A DNA stretch of 64,000 bases from Lachnospira sp. (GCA_015057605.1 SVDX01000011.1:1-64000); one strand, 5' to 3'; counted from the first letter of the stretch, positions 1 through 9,266 are shown. Numbers and translations: made by a program. Notes: generated by a model not told the origin, from the letters alone.

Positions 1-208
1 TTGCTTCTCCTGCAGTAGTTTCCATTACAAACCAAGCCCCAAATTTGTCCTTATTAAGTTCATTTTGAACATTATACATATTGTCTCTAAATATTGCTGT
101 AAATGTTACAAAAAGCATAATAACAAATACTGTAAGGCAGGTATTGAATACTTGTTTACGACGTCTTATAAAGCTTTTTATGGTTATGTTAAATAATCTA
201 AAATTCAT
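1..208 (-). CDS. ABC transporter permease, FtsX-like, N-terminal part only
   Basis: Only the first 69 codons are inside the window; the gene runs off the left edge. The start ATG follows an AGGAGGTAGC ribosome-binding site. The visible protein begins MNFRLFNITIKSFIRRRKQ, then one hydrophobic segment (about residues 20-40) and the start of an extracellular region. A basic cytoplasmic N-terminus, a first membrane span and an external domain are typical of MacB/FtsX-type permeases of antimicrobial-peptide or lipoprotein exporters. Assignment is by pattern only; the diagnostic C-terminal membrane domain is not visible. Confidence 0.6.
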   Translation of the reverse strand, partial: MNFRLFNITIKSFIRRRKQVFNTCLTVFVIMLFVTFTAIFRDNMYNVQNELNKDKFGAWFVMETTAGEA

Positions 209-282
209 AGGCTACCTCCTGATAACTCATCTTATATATTAACTATACAACACAAACCTTACAATAACCTTACAATAAAGGA

Positions 283-340
283 AAAAATACACATTTACAA
301 GAAGAGACGTTTGCACTTCTTTGCAAATGTGTATTTTTTA
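283..340 (-). terminator. Intrinsic terminator after iolB
   Basis: Arms AATACACATTT (286-296) and AAATGTGTATT (325-335), extended by an imperfect AAGAAG/CTTCTT region, are followed by a run of T on either strand. It lies just past the iolB stop codon and before the left-edge ABC permease gene, so it mainly ends the iolB transcript. Confidence 0.75.
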
Positions 341-366
341 ATTATACAATATAACTATGTCTTATC

Positions 367-1191
367 TTATACCATCTTTTCTACGGCTTTTACCCAAGCA
401 TGGTTTGGATCGTCGCATGGCGTAAGTTTTCTTCCACTATTGCCCGCCATTACCCAAAGGTAATATACGCTATAGCCTGGTGCTGCCGCTACTGGGTGAT
501 AGCCTTCTTTTATAGCAATGCTATCACCATCTTTTACGATGTAGCTTTCTTTTAGTGACATATCATCATTATACATTACTTGTATACCAAAGCCCTGCTT
601 TGGATTTACCTTGAAATGGTATATTTCTTCCATATTTACTTCATAAGGCATGTTATCTGTATCATGCTTATGCGATGGATAGCTTGACCATTGTCCTGCA
701 CAGCCGTATGTTTCTCCGAGAACAATTTTATCTACTTTGCCCTCGTATTTTGTTGTTATTATGTCATTAACATCTCTTTGCCAGTTAAGCTTTCCTCTGT
801 GTTCTGTTATAATATCCTGTGGCAATACTACAAATGGCTCATATTTTTTATCTGCCTTTACCTTGCACACAGCAACTTCTAAAATGCCACAGCCTGTATT
901 CTTTACAGTATAGCTTGTATCGCATGGCATATATACTGTGGCTGGCTTACCATCAAATACATTTCTTCTGCCACCAATATTTTCTGCTACAAATGCGCCA
1001 GCATTTATTGTTGCCTGACCTGATAATAATACAAGTCCGAGTTCAAATCCTAAAGAATCTGCTGCTACTTCTTCGTCCTCGTTTAATCGAATCATATCCA
1101 TTCCTATAACTTCAAGTCCAGCTTCCTTAGTGATTACCTCATAGTAACCATATTTTTCTTCTTTTTCATAAAAGCGTTTTAAATTACTCAT
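367..1191 (-). CDS. iolB: 5-deoxy-glucuronate isomerase
   Basis: 274 residues, the normal length for IolB, a cupin-fold cytoplasmic isomerase that converts 5-deoxy-D-glucuronate to 2-deoxy-5-keto-gluconate in myo-inositol catabolism. The protein has the bicupin layout and the family segment SSYPSHKHDTDN (metal-binding histidines, residues about 169-180), followed by MEEIYHF and GYHPVAAAPGY. A ribosome-binding site (AGAAAGG) precedes the ATG. No other iol genes lie in the window, so it is either a detached member of an inositol regulon or feeds another uronate pathway. It is followed by its own terminator and preceded by a DUF6440 micro-gene only 15 bp away, probably co-transcribed. Confidence 0.9.
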   Translation of the reverse strand: MSNLKRFYEKEEKYGYYEVITKEAGLEVIGMDMIRLNEDEEVAADSLGFELGLVLLSGQATINAGAFVAENIGGRRNVFDGKPATVYMPCDTSYTVKNTGCGILEVAVCKVKADKKYEPFVVLPQDIITEHRGKLNWQRDVNDIITTKYEGKVDKIVLGETYGCAGQWSSYPSHKHDTDNMPYEVNMEEIYHFKVNPKQGFGIQVMYNDDMSLKESYIVKDGDSIAIKEGYHPVAAAPGYSVYYLWVMAGNSGRKLTPCDDPNHAWVKAVEKMV

Positions 1192-1206
1192 CCTAATACT
1201 ACCTTT

Positions 1207-1380
1207 CTATTTTGTAATTACTGGTTTACCATTTTCATCAAGTAGTACTGTCAAACCACCTCTATTACCAGCATAGTTAAAAATATAATTAACACCTGTA
1301 GTTTTGTCTCTTAAAATTTCAATACCTGTTGCTATGCCCATATTTTGGCTATAAACCTTTTCAAATCTTCCGTCTGCCAT
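1207..1380 (-). CDS. DUF6440 family small protein
   Basis: A 57-residue gene, starting MADGRFEKVYSQN and ending GKPVITK, with the RBS GAAAGGAAG about 12 bases before the ATG. The sequence pattern RFEKVYS..GxxTGxEILxDKxTGVNY followed by NRGGLTVLLDxxGKPVI matches the DUF6440 family of short cytoplasmic proteins, whose function is unknown. It sits 15 bp upstream of iolB in the same direction. It has no membrane segment or cysteines. The assignment rests on recognising the family pattern. Confidence 0.8.
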   Translation of the reverse strand: MADGRFEKVYSQNMGIATGIEILRDKTTGVNYIFNYAGNRGGLTVLLDENGKPVITK

Positions 1381-1411
1381 TTTAGTCTATACTTCCTTTC
1401 TATATTTATTC

Positions 1412-2137
1412 TTATTTTAAATCTACAAAAAGAGCATATCCCGGCAAGGTTTCCCCTGCTAGTTCTCTTCTTTTTGTAGCAAAAATTTCATCTATAATGT
1501 CTATATTGAGCTTTGATTGTCCAATCATCAGTATTGTTCCTGCTATAATTCGAACCATATTATATAAAAATCCATTTCCCTCAAAGCATATATCAACATA
1601 ACCGTTATTATCTGTTATGTCGATTGAATATAGGGTTCTAATGGTACTTTTATCCATATTCTTTTCCGACGAAAAGCCTCTAAAATCATGTTCTCCAATC
1701 AGCTTTTTGGCTACATTTCTCATAAGCTCTATGTCTGGTTTTTCTATTTCATATACATATTTTCTTAGAAATACGTCTCTAACTTCTCCGTAATGCATAC
1801 GATATATGTATCGTTTTCGCTTTATATCATATCGGCAGTGAAAATCCTTATTAACCTGCTCAATGCTATTGATTCTTATATCTTTTGGCAATATTTCATT
1901 GATATTTTGTATAAATGTATCTTCATCTAAATATTTACATTTAAAATTTGCCAGCTGACATATTGCATGAACTCCTGCATCAGTTCGTCCCGATGCAATT
2001 AGATGCACCTTTTCCTTAGCAAGCGTTAATATTGCCTGCTCTATTATATTTTGAATAGTGTTATCATTGTCTGCAAGCCTTTGCCAGCCCTTATATGCAC
2101 TGCCATCATAGCTTATTGAAATTAGATAATTTTTCAT
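1412..2137 (-). CDS. truA: tRNA pseudouridine(38-40) synthase TruA
   Basis: Cytoplasmic enzyme that isomerises uridines 38-40 of the tRNA anticodon arm. The family motif ASGRTDAGVHA carries the catalytic aspartate, and the N-terminus has the standard ISYDGSAYKGWQ. Length (241 residues) is normal. I prefer the ATG at 2137, because the upstream GTG at 2146 lies 2 bases after the preceding stop and has no space for a ribosome-binding site. It is the last gene of the dpp-like operon, 11 bases after the ATPase gene, so it is probably translated from the same message; the pairing need not be functional. Confidence 0.93.
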   Translation of the reverse strand: MKNYLISISYDGSAYKGWQRLADNDNTIQNIIEQAILTLAKEKVHLIASGRTDAGVHAICQLANFKCKYLDEDTFIQNINEILPKDIRINSIEQVNKDFHCRYDIKRKRYIYRMHYGEVRDVFLRKYVYEIEKPDIELMRNVAKKLIGEHDFRGFSSEKNMDKSTIRTLYSIDITDNNGYVDICFEGNGFLYNMVRIIAGTILMIGQSKLNIDIIDEIFATKRRELAGETLPGYALFVDLK

Positions 2138-2148
2138 AATTCTCACTT

Positions 2149-2859
2149 CTAATCAGTCATTATCAATTGTCTTGTATATTCGGATTTTGGATTTCTAAAT
2201 ATATCATCTCTGTTGCCAATTTCTTCGATGCGTCCCTGCTTCATTACCATAAGTCTGTCGCACATATGATATACAACATTTATGTCATGCGAAATAAACA
2301 AATACGATACCTTTAATTCATCCTGTAACTCTTGCATCAAATCCATTATCTGACGTCCTATTGTTACGTCAAGTGCCGAAACCGGTTCATCTGCTATTAT
2401 AAGCTTTGGCTTTGCCAAAAGCGCTGCTGCAATTGATATTCTTTGTCTTTGTCCGCCACTTAGCTTAGACGGCTTTCTGTCATAATAATCCTCGCTAAGT
2501 CCTACCCTTTTAAGAATATTTAAAACTTCCGTTTTACGGGCATCTTTATCAAGCTCAGTCATATTTTTTAGGGGCTCATTTAGTATCCAGCCTATTGTTC
2601 TTGCTGGATTTAATGAGCCATATGGATCTTGAAATATCATCTGGCTGTGCTTATCTTCGTTAACAATTGTTCCATTTACTATATCAGCCATACCAAGAAT
2701 CGCCTTTGATAGAGTTGATTTGCCACAACCGCTTTCACCAACAAGGCCTAAGGTTTCGCCTTCGTATATGTCAAAATTTACATCATACAATACTTGCTTA
2801 TTATTCGGTTTTTCCTTATAAAATACATTCAAATCTCTGACTCTTAGAATTTCTTTCAT
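2149..2859 (-). CDS. dppF: Oligopeptide/dipeptide ABC transporter ATPase (DppF/OppF type)
   Basis: 236-residue ATP-binding subunit of a peptide-type importer, cytoplasmic and membrane-associated. Walker A GESGCGKST, signature LSGGQRQRI and Walker B LIIADEP are all intact, followed by the D-loop SALDVT and the H-loop SHD. It is shorter than full OppF (about 310), lacking the usual C-terminal oligopeptide-specific extension. Last ABC component of the operon substrate-binding protein, two permeases, ATPase, ATPase; it begins 3 bases after its partner ATPase. The exact substrate (dipeptide, oligopeptide, nickel) cannot be told from sequence, so the symbol is by position and family. Confidence 0.85.
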   Translation of the reverse strand: MKEILRVRDLNVFYKEKPNNKQVLYDVNFDIYEGETLGLVGESGCGKSTLSKAILGMADIVNGTIVNEDKHSQMIFQDPYGSLNPARTIGWILNEPLKNMTELDKDARKTEVLNILKRVGLSEDYYDRKPSKLSGGQRQRISIAAALLAKPKLIIADEPVSALDVTIGRQIMDLMQELQDELKVSYLFISHDINVVYHMCDRLMVMKQGRIEEIGNRDDIFRNPKSEYTRQLIMTD

Positions 2860-2862
2860 ATA

Positions 2863-3633
2863 CTATTTCAACTCCGGTCTTTTTGGTATTGCTTCTATAA
2901 GCTTTTTAGTATATTCTTCTTTAGGATTTTCAAATATTTCCTTCGCATTTCCGCTTTCCACAATACATCCCTTTGACATTACTATAAGCTTATCCGAAAG
3001 TCTTCTTGCAAGGTTTAAATTATGAGTTATAAATAAAATGCTTGTCTTATTTTTTTCGTTAATCTCTTGCAAAAGCTTTATTATCTGCTCCTGTACAGTT
3101 ACATCAAGTGCTGTTGTAGGCTCATCCGCTATTAATAGCTTAGGCTCACAAAGCATTGCCATTGCTATCATTACACGCTGACGCATACCTCCTGAGAGCT
3201 GATGAGGATATTTATCATAATTATCTCTTGATAATCCTGTGCTTTCTAACGCCTTGCACACAAGTTCTTTTACCTGAACCTTATCATACTCTCTATGCAA
3301 CTTTAGCATTTCTGCCATCTGTTTTCCTATCTTCATAGTAGGATTAAGAGATGACATTGGTTCTTGAAATATCATAGATATTTCATCACCTTGAAGAGAG
3401 CGCATTTCTTTTTTAGATAGCTTTAAAAGGTCCTTATCATTGTACAAAACGCTACCTAAAGTAACCCTCGCTTCGTTGTTTAAAAGACCCGCAATGGTAA
3501 GGGCTGTAACACTTTTTCCAGAACCCGATTCACCTACTATTGCCACAATTTCGCCTTCATTTATATCAAAGCTTACATTATTAACAGCTGTATTATCATC
3601 AAATTCTACTACAAGGTTCTTTATACTAAACAT
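2863..3633 (-). CDS. dppD: Oligopeptide/dipeptide ABC transporter ATPase (DppD/OppD type)
   Basis: 256-residue ABC ATPase with Walker A GESGSGKSV, signature LSGGMRQRV, Walker B LLIADEP and D-loop TALDVT. The QEPMSSLNP segment is typical of the OppD/DppD family. It starts inside the 3' end of the upstream permease gene (8-base overlap) with RBS GAAAGGA, indicating translational coupling. It forms the ATPase heterodimer with the adjacent DppF-like protein. The C-terminus is truncated relative to classical OppD, which often carries a cysteine-rich zipper region; both ATPases here are of the short form. Confidence 0.87.
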   Translation of the reverse strand: MFSIKNLVVEFDDNTAVNNVSFDINEGEIVAIVGESGSGKSVTALTIAGLLNNEARVTLGSVLYNDKDLLKLSKKEMRSLQGDEISMIFQEPMSSLNPTMKIGKQMAEMLKLHREYDKVQVKELVCKALESTGLSRDNYDKYPHQLSGGMRQRVMIAMAMLCEPKLLIADEPTTALDVTVQEQIIKLLQEINEKNKTSILFITHNLNLARRLSDKLIVMSKGCIVESGNAKEIFENPKEEYTKKLIEAIPKRPELK

Positions 3634-4426
3634 TGTATTCCTTTCTTATGCCTTCTGCAAAAAGGCTGAAACCTAAAATCAATAACACTATTACTATTCC
3701 CGGAAACAACACACACCATGGTGCGCTTGAAAGTCGGCTTTGATACTCAGAAAGCATCATGCCAAGGCTTGCATCCGGTGGTACAACACCAAGTCCCAAA
3801 TAACTAAGACCCGATTCTGCTAAAACCGCATTATTAAAGCCTACTGTAAATGCGCCAATTAGTGTAGGAATTATATTAGGGAAAATATGTGCAAATATAA
3901 TCCTTATATGTGATGCCCCCATAAGACGTGCACTTTTCACATAATCACGTTCTCTAAGCTTGATATATTCGCTACGCACGATTCTTGCAAAGCTTGGTAT
4001 AAATACAACACTAAGTGCAGCAATTACATTTGCTCTACCCATACCAAATACACTGATAAATACAAGTGCAAGTAAAACACTTGGAAAACCATTTATTGCA
4101 TCATTAATTTTCATAATGATTTCATCTACTATTCCGCCAAAATAACCGGTCAAAGCGCCAATAACTGTGCCTATTCCGCCTCCTATAAATACAACCAGTG
4201 TACCTACTAAAGCAGTGGTCTTTAGCCCCATCATTACACGACTAAATACATCTCTGCCAAACTTGTCCGTTCCCATAAGATGCTTAGCACTTGGTGCTAA
4301 AAGACGCTCACCATAGGAATTTTGTACTGGGTCATAAGGTGTATAAAATATACTTACTATTATCAATATCAAAAATGCGGCTATAATGATTCCGCCACTT
4401 ATCAAATAAGCATTTTTCCTTTTCAC
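3626..4426 (-). CDS. dppC: Peptide ABC transporter permease (DppC type)
   Basis: 266-residue integral membrane protein with about six spans and the binding-protein-dependent transport motif (EAA loop) near SARLMGASHIRII..HIFPNI. The N-terminal LLAPSAKHLMGTDKFGRDVFSRV is the standard DppC/OppC extracytoplasmic signature. Start is GTG, overlapping the stop of the DppB-type gene by four bases (GTGA) and preceded by AAGGAG, so the two permeases are translationally coupled. It forms the membrane channel heterodimer with the DppB-type partner. Confidence 0.88.
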   Translation of the reverse strand: MKRKNAYLISGGIIIAAFLILIIVSIFYTPYDPVQNSYGERLLAPSAKHLMGTDKFGRDVFSRVMMGLKTTALVGTLVVFIGGGIGTVIGALTGYFGGIVDEIIMKINDAINGFPSVLLALVFISVFGMGRANVIAALSVVFIPSFARIVRSEYIKLRERDYVKSARLMGASHIRIIFAHIFPNIIPTLIGAFTVGFNNAVLAESGLSYLGLGVVPPDASLGMMLSEYQSRLSSAPWCVLFPGIVIVLLILGFSLFAEGIRKEYNV

Positions 4427-5370
4427 TGGTTTCTCCTTATTCTTGGGTCTACAATTCTATAAACTACATCCAAAATAAAATATATTATTATAACTGCTGC
4501 TGCCATATAAAGTATCAATATTTGCACAACAGGATAATCTCTGTTAGATATTGAGCTTATCAAAAGTCTTCCAATTCCTGGCACGCCAAACACTTGCTCA
4601 ACTACTATACTTCCTGCGACTGCCTCAGCAACTATTACGCCCATAAATGTAAGTACGGGTATAAGTGCATTTCTAAGAACGTGTAAATACATTACTCTGT
4701 TCTTTGAGCAACCTTTACTATATGCTGTTCTTACATAATCCTTATTCATTTCATCAAGCATCGCATTTCTAAGGAAACGCGCTACCATAGCAATCTTTGG
4801 CAAGGATATGGCAATTGCAGGGAATATAAGATACGATATAAAGCCTAATAAATCTTCATCATAGCTTACATATCTTCCTGCCACAAATACATTTAGAATA
4901 ATACTAAATATATATATAACTAATATTCCAATAAAAAACGATGGGATTGACATGCTTATCTGCGTAAACACATTGCACGCCGCCTCTATATATTTGTTTG
5001 TGACTCTCGCCCACATAATTCCTAGTGGAAATGCCACCAAAACAATAATTATCACTGATATTAGAGCTAGCATTAACGTTACCAAAAGCTTATCCTTAAT
5101 AAGCTCCGCTACTGGACTTCTATATACATAGCTCGTTCCCAAATCACCGCTAAATATGCCCTTAACAAAATTAAAATATCTTGTTACAAGGCCATCATTT
5201 AAGCCAAACTGTTCTCTTATCTGTTCTACTCTTTCAGGACTTACATCCTCTGTCCCTACAATAAGTAGCACCGGGTCTCCTGGCACTACCTGAAACAATA
5301 AAAAGGTAGCGACAGAAATAAGAAATAATGTAATTATAAGAGCTACACATTTCTTTGCAAAATATTTCAT
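4423..5370 (-). CDS. dppB: Peptide ABC transporter permease (DppB type)
   Basis: 315-residue permease with about six membrane spans. The first span is followed by FQVVPGDPVLLIVG, the hallmark of DppB/OppB, and the EAA loop is YVRTAYSKGCSKNRVMYLHVLRNALIP. It lies 17 bases after the substrate-binding protein gene and overlaps dppC. It forms the translocation pore with DppC. Confidence 0.88.
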   Translation of the reverse strand: MKYFAKKCVALIITLFLISVATFLLFQVVPGDPVLLIVGTEDVSPERVEQIREQFGLNDGLVTRYFNFVKGIFSGDLGTSYVYRSPVAELIKDKLLVTLMLALISVIIIVLVAFPLGIMWARVTNKYIEAACNVFTQISMSIPSFFIGILVIYIFSIILNVFVAGRYVSYDEDLLGFISYLIFPAIAISLPKIAMVARFLRNAMLDEMNKDYVRTAYSKGCSKNRVMYLHVLRNALIPVLTFMGVIVAEAVAGSIVVEQVFGVPGIGRLLISSISNRDYPVVQILILYMAAAVIIIYFILDVVYRIVDPRIRRNQ

Positions 5371-5387
5371 ATCGCTACCTTCTTTCT

Positions 5388-6908
5388 TTAATTCACTTTG
5401 TAAACTGTTGACATATCCTGTACATAAATAGGATAGAATTTATAACCTGCGTAGTTCTTGCTTAATGCAACATTAAGTGGAGCTACTTGTATAAATGTTG
5501 ATGCCGCATCCTCTGATATAATCTGTTGAATCTTTTTATATTGTTCAATCTTAACATTATCATCAGTTGTGTTGTTAGCAAGCTTAAAAGCTGCATCAAA
5601 TGTGGCACTGTTGTAATTAACAAAATTCTTTGATGAAGTGCTTTCAAATCTTGCCACTAAGTAGCTTGGAGCAAGATTTGCAGTAACTGCACATACTGTA
5701 GTTTCATATTGTCTGCCTGTATATACATCACTAAGCCATGTTGCCCATTCAACTGGAACAAGCTCTACTGTGATATTAGCAGCCTTTAATTGGTCTGCTA
5801 TTATTGTTGCAGTATCAATATGGAACTGATAGTTAGTAGGGTAAGTAAGCTTCATTGTAAAGCCATTAGGATAACCCGCCTCAGCAAGTAAACTCTTTGC
5901 CTTAGCTACATCTAACGAATATGCATTTGAATAGTCTGCATAGTATCTTTCAAGTGCCGGTGTCATAGGTGCACCTATTGCAGTACCCTTTCCACCACTC
6001 ACATATTCTACAATTGCCTTAGTATCAATAGCATAGCTTATTGCCTGTCTTACTCTAACATCATTATATGGCTCAACTGCATTATTAATAAATAATGCCT
6101 GTACGGTATCTGACATACCTGTCAATATCTGATGACTATCCTGTAATTCTAAAACCTGGTCATCTGTAAGATATGAGAACATATCTATACCGCCACTTTT
6201 TAAAAACATTACTGCTGAATCGGAATTGCTTACGATTCTAAATGTTACCGTATCAAGATATGGTAATTCGCTTATCCAGTAATTATCGTTTTTTACGAGT
6301 ACAACCTTCTCCTGTGGAGAATATGATTCAAATTTAAAAGGACCAGTACCAACAGGAGTCTTTGCTGTATCTACATCCTTTGGAATGATTGCCGAAGTAA
6401 AATAGCATATCATCTCAGAATTTGCAGACTTAAGTGTAACCTCCACTGTTTTCTGATCCACAATCTTAACACTCTCTATAGTTTTTAAAGATGAGTTTAA
6501 TACAACTCCATCCAATAATCCGCAGCATCTCTCTAACGAATATTTAACATCTTCTACTGTAACAGCATTTCCATTATGGAACTTAATTCCATCTCTAAGA
6601 GTAAAGGTATATACCTTACCATCACTAGAAACCTTATAATCACTTGCTACAGCTGGAATCAAATTACCATTCTCATCCGATTTTACTAATCCTTCGTAGA
6701 TGTTAAACAGAATCTCTTTAGTTCCTGCCGATGTTGCTAAATGTGGGTCAAGACTGTCGATATCGTTCTGTACTCCTACAACGATTGAACCGCCATACTG
6801 CGGTCCTGCATTACTATTAAGCTCTGAATTCTTCTTGCCGCCCTTACATCCGTAAAGTGCAGTAGTTAATCCTAATACGATAAGTAATAAAGAAACTGTC
6901 TTCTTCAT
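5388..6908 (-). CDS. dppA: Peptide-type ABC transporter substrate-binding lipoprotein
   Basis: 506-residue solute-binding protein family 5 lipoprotein. A signal peptide ends in the lipobox LYGC (Cys21). The family 5 core is clear: NDIDSLDPHLATSAGTKEI, YTFTLRDGIKFHNG and the hinge region VRQAISYAIDTKAIV. It captures the substrate outside the membrane and delivers it to the DppBC pore. As the first gene of the operon it has a good RBS (GAAAGGTG) 10 bases before the ATG. Members of this family bind peptides, nickel, sugars or opines; nothing in sequence decides which. Confidence 0.88.
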   Translation of the reverse strand: MKKTVSLLLIVLGLTTALYGCKGGKKNSELNSNAGPQYGGSIVVGVQNDIDSLDPHLATSAGTKEILFNIYEGLVKSDENGNLIPAVASDYKVSSDGKVYTFTLRDGIKFHNGNAVTVEDVKYSLERCCGLLDGVVLNSSLKTIESVKIVDQKTVEVTLKSANSEMICYFTSAIIPKDVDTAKTPVGTGPFKFESYSPQEKVVLVKNDNYWISELPYLDTVTFRIVSNSDSAVMFLKSGGIDMFSYLTDDQVLELQDSHQILTGMSDTVQALFINNAVEPYNDVRVRQAISYAIDTKAIVEYVSGGKGTAIGAPMTPALERYYADYSNAYSLDVAKAKSLLAEAGYPNGFTMKLTYPTNYQFHIDTATIIADQLKAANITVELVPVEWATWLSDVYTGRQYETTVCAVTANLAPSYLVARFESTSSKNFVNYNSATFDAAFKLANNTTDDNVKIEQYKKIQQIISEDAASTFIQVAPLNVALSKNYAGYKFYPIYVQDMSTVYKVN

Positions 6909-6973
6909 CTCTTATCACCTTTCTTAATAATAATTTTCTATTATATTATACGGAATTCTCCGCAAATATTCAA

Positions 6974-7708
6974 CTAATTTTTATCTGCCTTATCACCTGA
7001 AATATCAGCTTCGCTAAGGCCCATATTCTCTAATGTAATCACTACTCTTTGTGGTTCTTCTTCCACATCAGGATATTCATCCTCTTCTACCTCTTCTTTA
7101 GGCATAAGCTTGTCAAAGATTTTTACCATAATTAGTGAATTAAGGTATATTGCACCACCTGTAGTAAAAAGTATAAGTGTTTTATTAACAACTGTCATAT
7201 ATAACATAAAAATCACAATTATTATCATGAGTATTGATGCTGGGAAATTCTTAATTCCAAGCATAATTGAATTTTTAAAATAATTAGGTACAGTATTATA
7301 AAATCTTGCCATAAGAGGGAAAAGATATAATATTGTCATCATAACAAGTATTGCAAGTCCAACAACTGCTCCAAATACGAGTCTTGCATATTCTGGCGTA
7401 TTATCCATACACGCCCATTTGTATACAGTATATACCTCATATGCAATAAATGTAGCTACTGCTCCAATTATAATTGTTACAATTACACCTTGTTTAAAAT
7501 TTGCTTTAAAGGATTTAAAGAAGCCTTTTACTATATAGCCCTCTTCATCTCTTACCTCTTTAAGTGCTACGTAATATCCTGCTGTAATTGCCGGACCAAT
7601 TGTAATAACTGGAATTGAACAGATAAGCACCAAAATATTTATAATCATCATATCAGCAAATTTAATCATAAATCTCATAAATTTGCTGTCCATATTAAAA
7701 ATACCCAT
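6974..7708 (-). CDS. YesL family (DUF624) membrane protein
   Basis: About 244 residues with five or six membrane spans. The N-terminus MGIFNMDSKFMRFMIKF and the pattern PAITAGYYVALKEVRDEEGYIVKGFFKSFKANFKQ are diagnostic of YesL/DUF624 proteins, which often occur near carbohydrate transporters but have no proven activity. The C-terminal 45 residues are strongly acidic and probably cytoplasmic. I chose the ATG at 7708 because TGGAGA lies upstream of it and overlaps the earlier ATG at 7723. It stands alone, divergent from the next gene. Confidence 0.8.
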   Translation of the reverse strand: MGIFNMDSKFMRFMIKFADMMIINILVLICSIPVITIGPAITAGYYVALKEVRDEEGYIVKGFFKSFKANFKQGVIVTIIIGAVATFIAYEVYTVYKWACMDNTPEYARLVFGAVVGLAILVMMTILYLFPLMARFYNTVPNYFKNSIMLGIKNFPASILMIIIVIFMLYMTVVNKTLILFTTGGAIYLNSLIMVKIFDKLMPKEEVEEDEYPDVEEEPQRVVITLENMGLSEADISGDKADKN

Positions 7709-7801
7709 ATGTATAATCTCCATTTCTTATGTTTACAAATTATAAGTATATACCACTTTTATTCGGCTTACAATACAATTTCATAGTTTTTTCATACTTT
7801 T

Positions 7802-7840
7802 TTGTACAGTTTTTTTCTTATCTGTGTTATAATACAAACA
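7802..7840 (+). promoter_or_regulatory. Extended -10 promoter for the 7865 gene
   Basis: TGTTATAAT at 7825-7833 gives a perfect TATAAT -10 with the TG extension. The -35 is poor (TTGTAC at 7802-7807 is spaced 20 bases). Transcription would begin about 7840, 25 bases before the start codon. Confidence 0.6.
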
Positions 7841-7864
7841 TTGTTATTACAGAGAGGTTTTACT

Positions 7865-8563
7865 ATGAGCATTAAAGAAGGTATTAAAGCTCGTATAGAC
7901 GAGTTTAAGCTTAACAGCAAGGATATGACATTTCCACAAAAGCTTGCTTATTTCTGGGATTATTATAAATTTCCAGTTGTTGTAACTTTAGTAATTGTTA
8001 TAGGTATTATAGTTCTTATAGCATCTATATTAAAAAATTCTTACAATAGAGTTTTTTATGTACATGTCTACAATTCACCATTGGCGCTTTCTGAGGTAGT
8101 TGGTGATGATTTTGGAACCTATATAGGCATAGACAACAAGAAGGATAGAGTAAGTGTTTCTATTGACACCTTAGGAACAGATATTAGTGACGATTATTAT
8201 TCCACTACGCTTGATAAGCTTACTATGTCAATAACAACTAAAGAAGTCGATGTTGTAATTGCTTCTGAAGAAGCTTCTAAGATATTCTTATCACTTAACT
8301 GTGCAAGCGATTTACGAGACGTATTGCCTGAGGAGCTTTTAAAAAAACTTGAAGGAAAAATGTTTTATGCTACACGCGTTGTTTATGATGACAATGACAA
8401 CCCTGTTACAGAAACTTATCCTTGTGGAATATACATTCACGAAACTCAGTTTGCAACGGATGCTTCTTTATACACCAAAAAGCCAATTATGATTTTTGTC
8501 ATAAGCAATTCCGAAAGACAGGATAAGGCAATTCAATACATTAACTATATTTTTGGTTTTTAA
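7865..8563 (+). CDS. Membrane-anchored protein of unknown function
   Basis: 232 residues with one membrane span (about residues 37-57) after a basic cytoplasmic N-terminus; the remaining 170 residues should face outwards. I do not recognise a named domain. The central part contains a repeated EVDVVIASEEASKIFL-like alpha/beta pattern, perhaps a degenerate solute-binding or extracytoplasmic sensor fold. The ATG at 7865 follows RBS AGAGAGG; an earlier in-frame TTG at 7802 lies in the promoter and is not used. Divergent from the YesL gene, with which such proteins may be associated. The 3' end overlaps the opposing acetyltransferase gene by 23 bases. Confidence 0.75.
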   Translation: MSIKEGIKARIDEFKLNSKDMTFPQKLAYFWDYYKFPVVVTLVIVIGIIVLIASILKNSYNRVFYVHVYNSPLALSEVVGDDFGTYIGIDNKKDRVSVSIDTLGTDISDDYYSTTLDKLTMSITTKEVDVVIASEEASKIFLSLNCASDLRDVLPEELLKKLEGKMFYATRVVYDDNDNPVTETYPCGIYIHETQFATDASLYTKKPIMIFVISNSERQDKAIQYINYIFGF

Positions 8564-9266
8564 GCTTATAGATTACAACGTCATTTTCTGTGGCAGTAGC
8601 CTTTATATTATAATTATGAATGAATTTAATTGATGGAAGATTGTTATTGTGAATTTTCACTGTAAAATCTTCCATTTTCATTTCTAAATACATATATTCA
8701 AGTATCGCATTTATGGCTTCCTTAGCATAGCCACATCTTCTATATTCAGCCTTAATCATATATTGAAGCTCATCACCATTTTCAACACCAGCTCTTCCAA
8801 TAATCTGATTACTGTTTTTTTCAACCAGGGTCCAAATACCATATCCGTATAGAGGATATACTGTATTTATATAAGCCTTTAATTTGTCCTCTTCCTCTTT
8901 TACATTGTTACTCAATAGTGGATTGTACTTTTTTATCTGCTCATCCTCATACATTTCATAAAAGCTTGGCAAATCCGAGATGCGCATTTCCCTTACTATT
9001 AATCTTTGTGTTTCAAATATAACTACCGGATTCCCATGATGTCGGTTATATACGATATTTGCATACTCTAAATCCAAATCATTATGATTTTCTATTGCAT
9101 ACTGCGATAAAAATTCATTTGTTTCGCAGGCAATAACAGGTATATTATGTGCATTTGCATAATCAGCGCCATATCTGTTATTAGTAACTATAAGTGTCTC
9201 TTTTTCATTTACTATTGTATCTTTATCAAAATTTTCATCCAAGATATAAATTATATGTTTTAGCAT
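8541..9266 (-). CDS. GNAT family N-acetyltransferase with an extra N-terminal domain
   Basis: 241 residues. The C-terminal part (about 85-241) is a RimJ/RimL-like acetyltransferase: ETQRLIVREMRISDLPSFYEMY at its start, an acetyl-CoA binding segment YRRCGYAKEAINAILEY, and IKFIHNYNI near the end. The first 80 residues form a separate small alpha/beta region (IVTNNRYGADYANAHNIPVIAC), reminiscent of HAD-like or NYN-like folds but not firmly assignable. The ATG at 9266 is preferred because TAGGATGCG precedes it at a usual distance. Acetyl acceptor unknown. Confidence 0.8.
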   Translation of the reverse strand: MLKHIIYILDENFDKDTIVNEKETLIVTNNRYGADYANAHNIPVIACETNEFLSQYAIENHNDLDLEYANIVYNRHHGNPVVIFETQRLIVREMRISDLPSFYEMYEDEQIKKYNPLLSNNVKEEEDKLKAYINTVYPLYGYGIWTLVEKNSNQIIGRAGVENGDELQYMIKAEYRRCGYAKEAINAILEYMYLEMKMEDFTVKIHNNNLPSIKFIHNYNIKATATENDVVIYKLKNQKYS

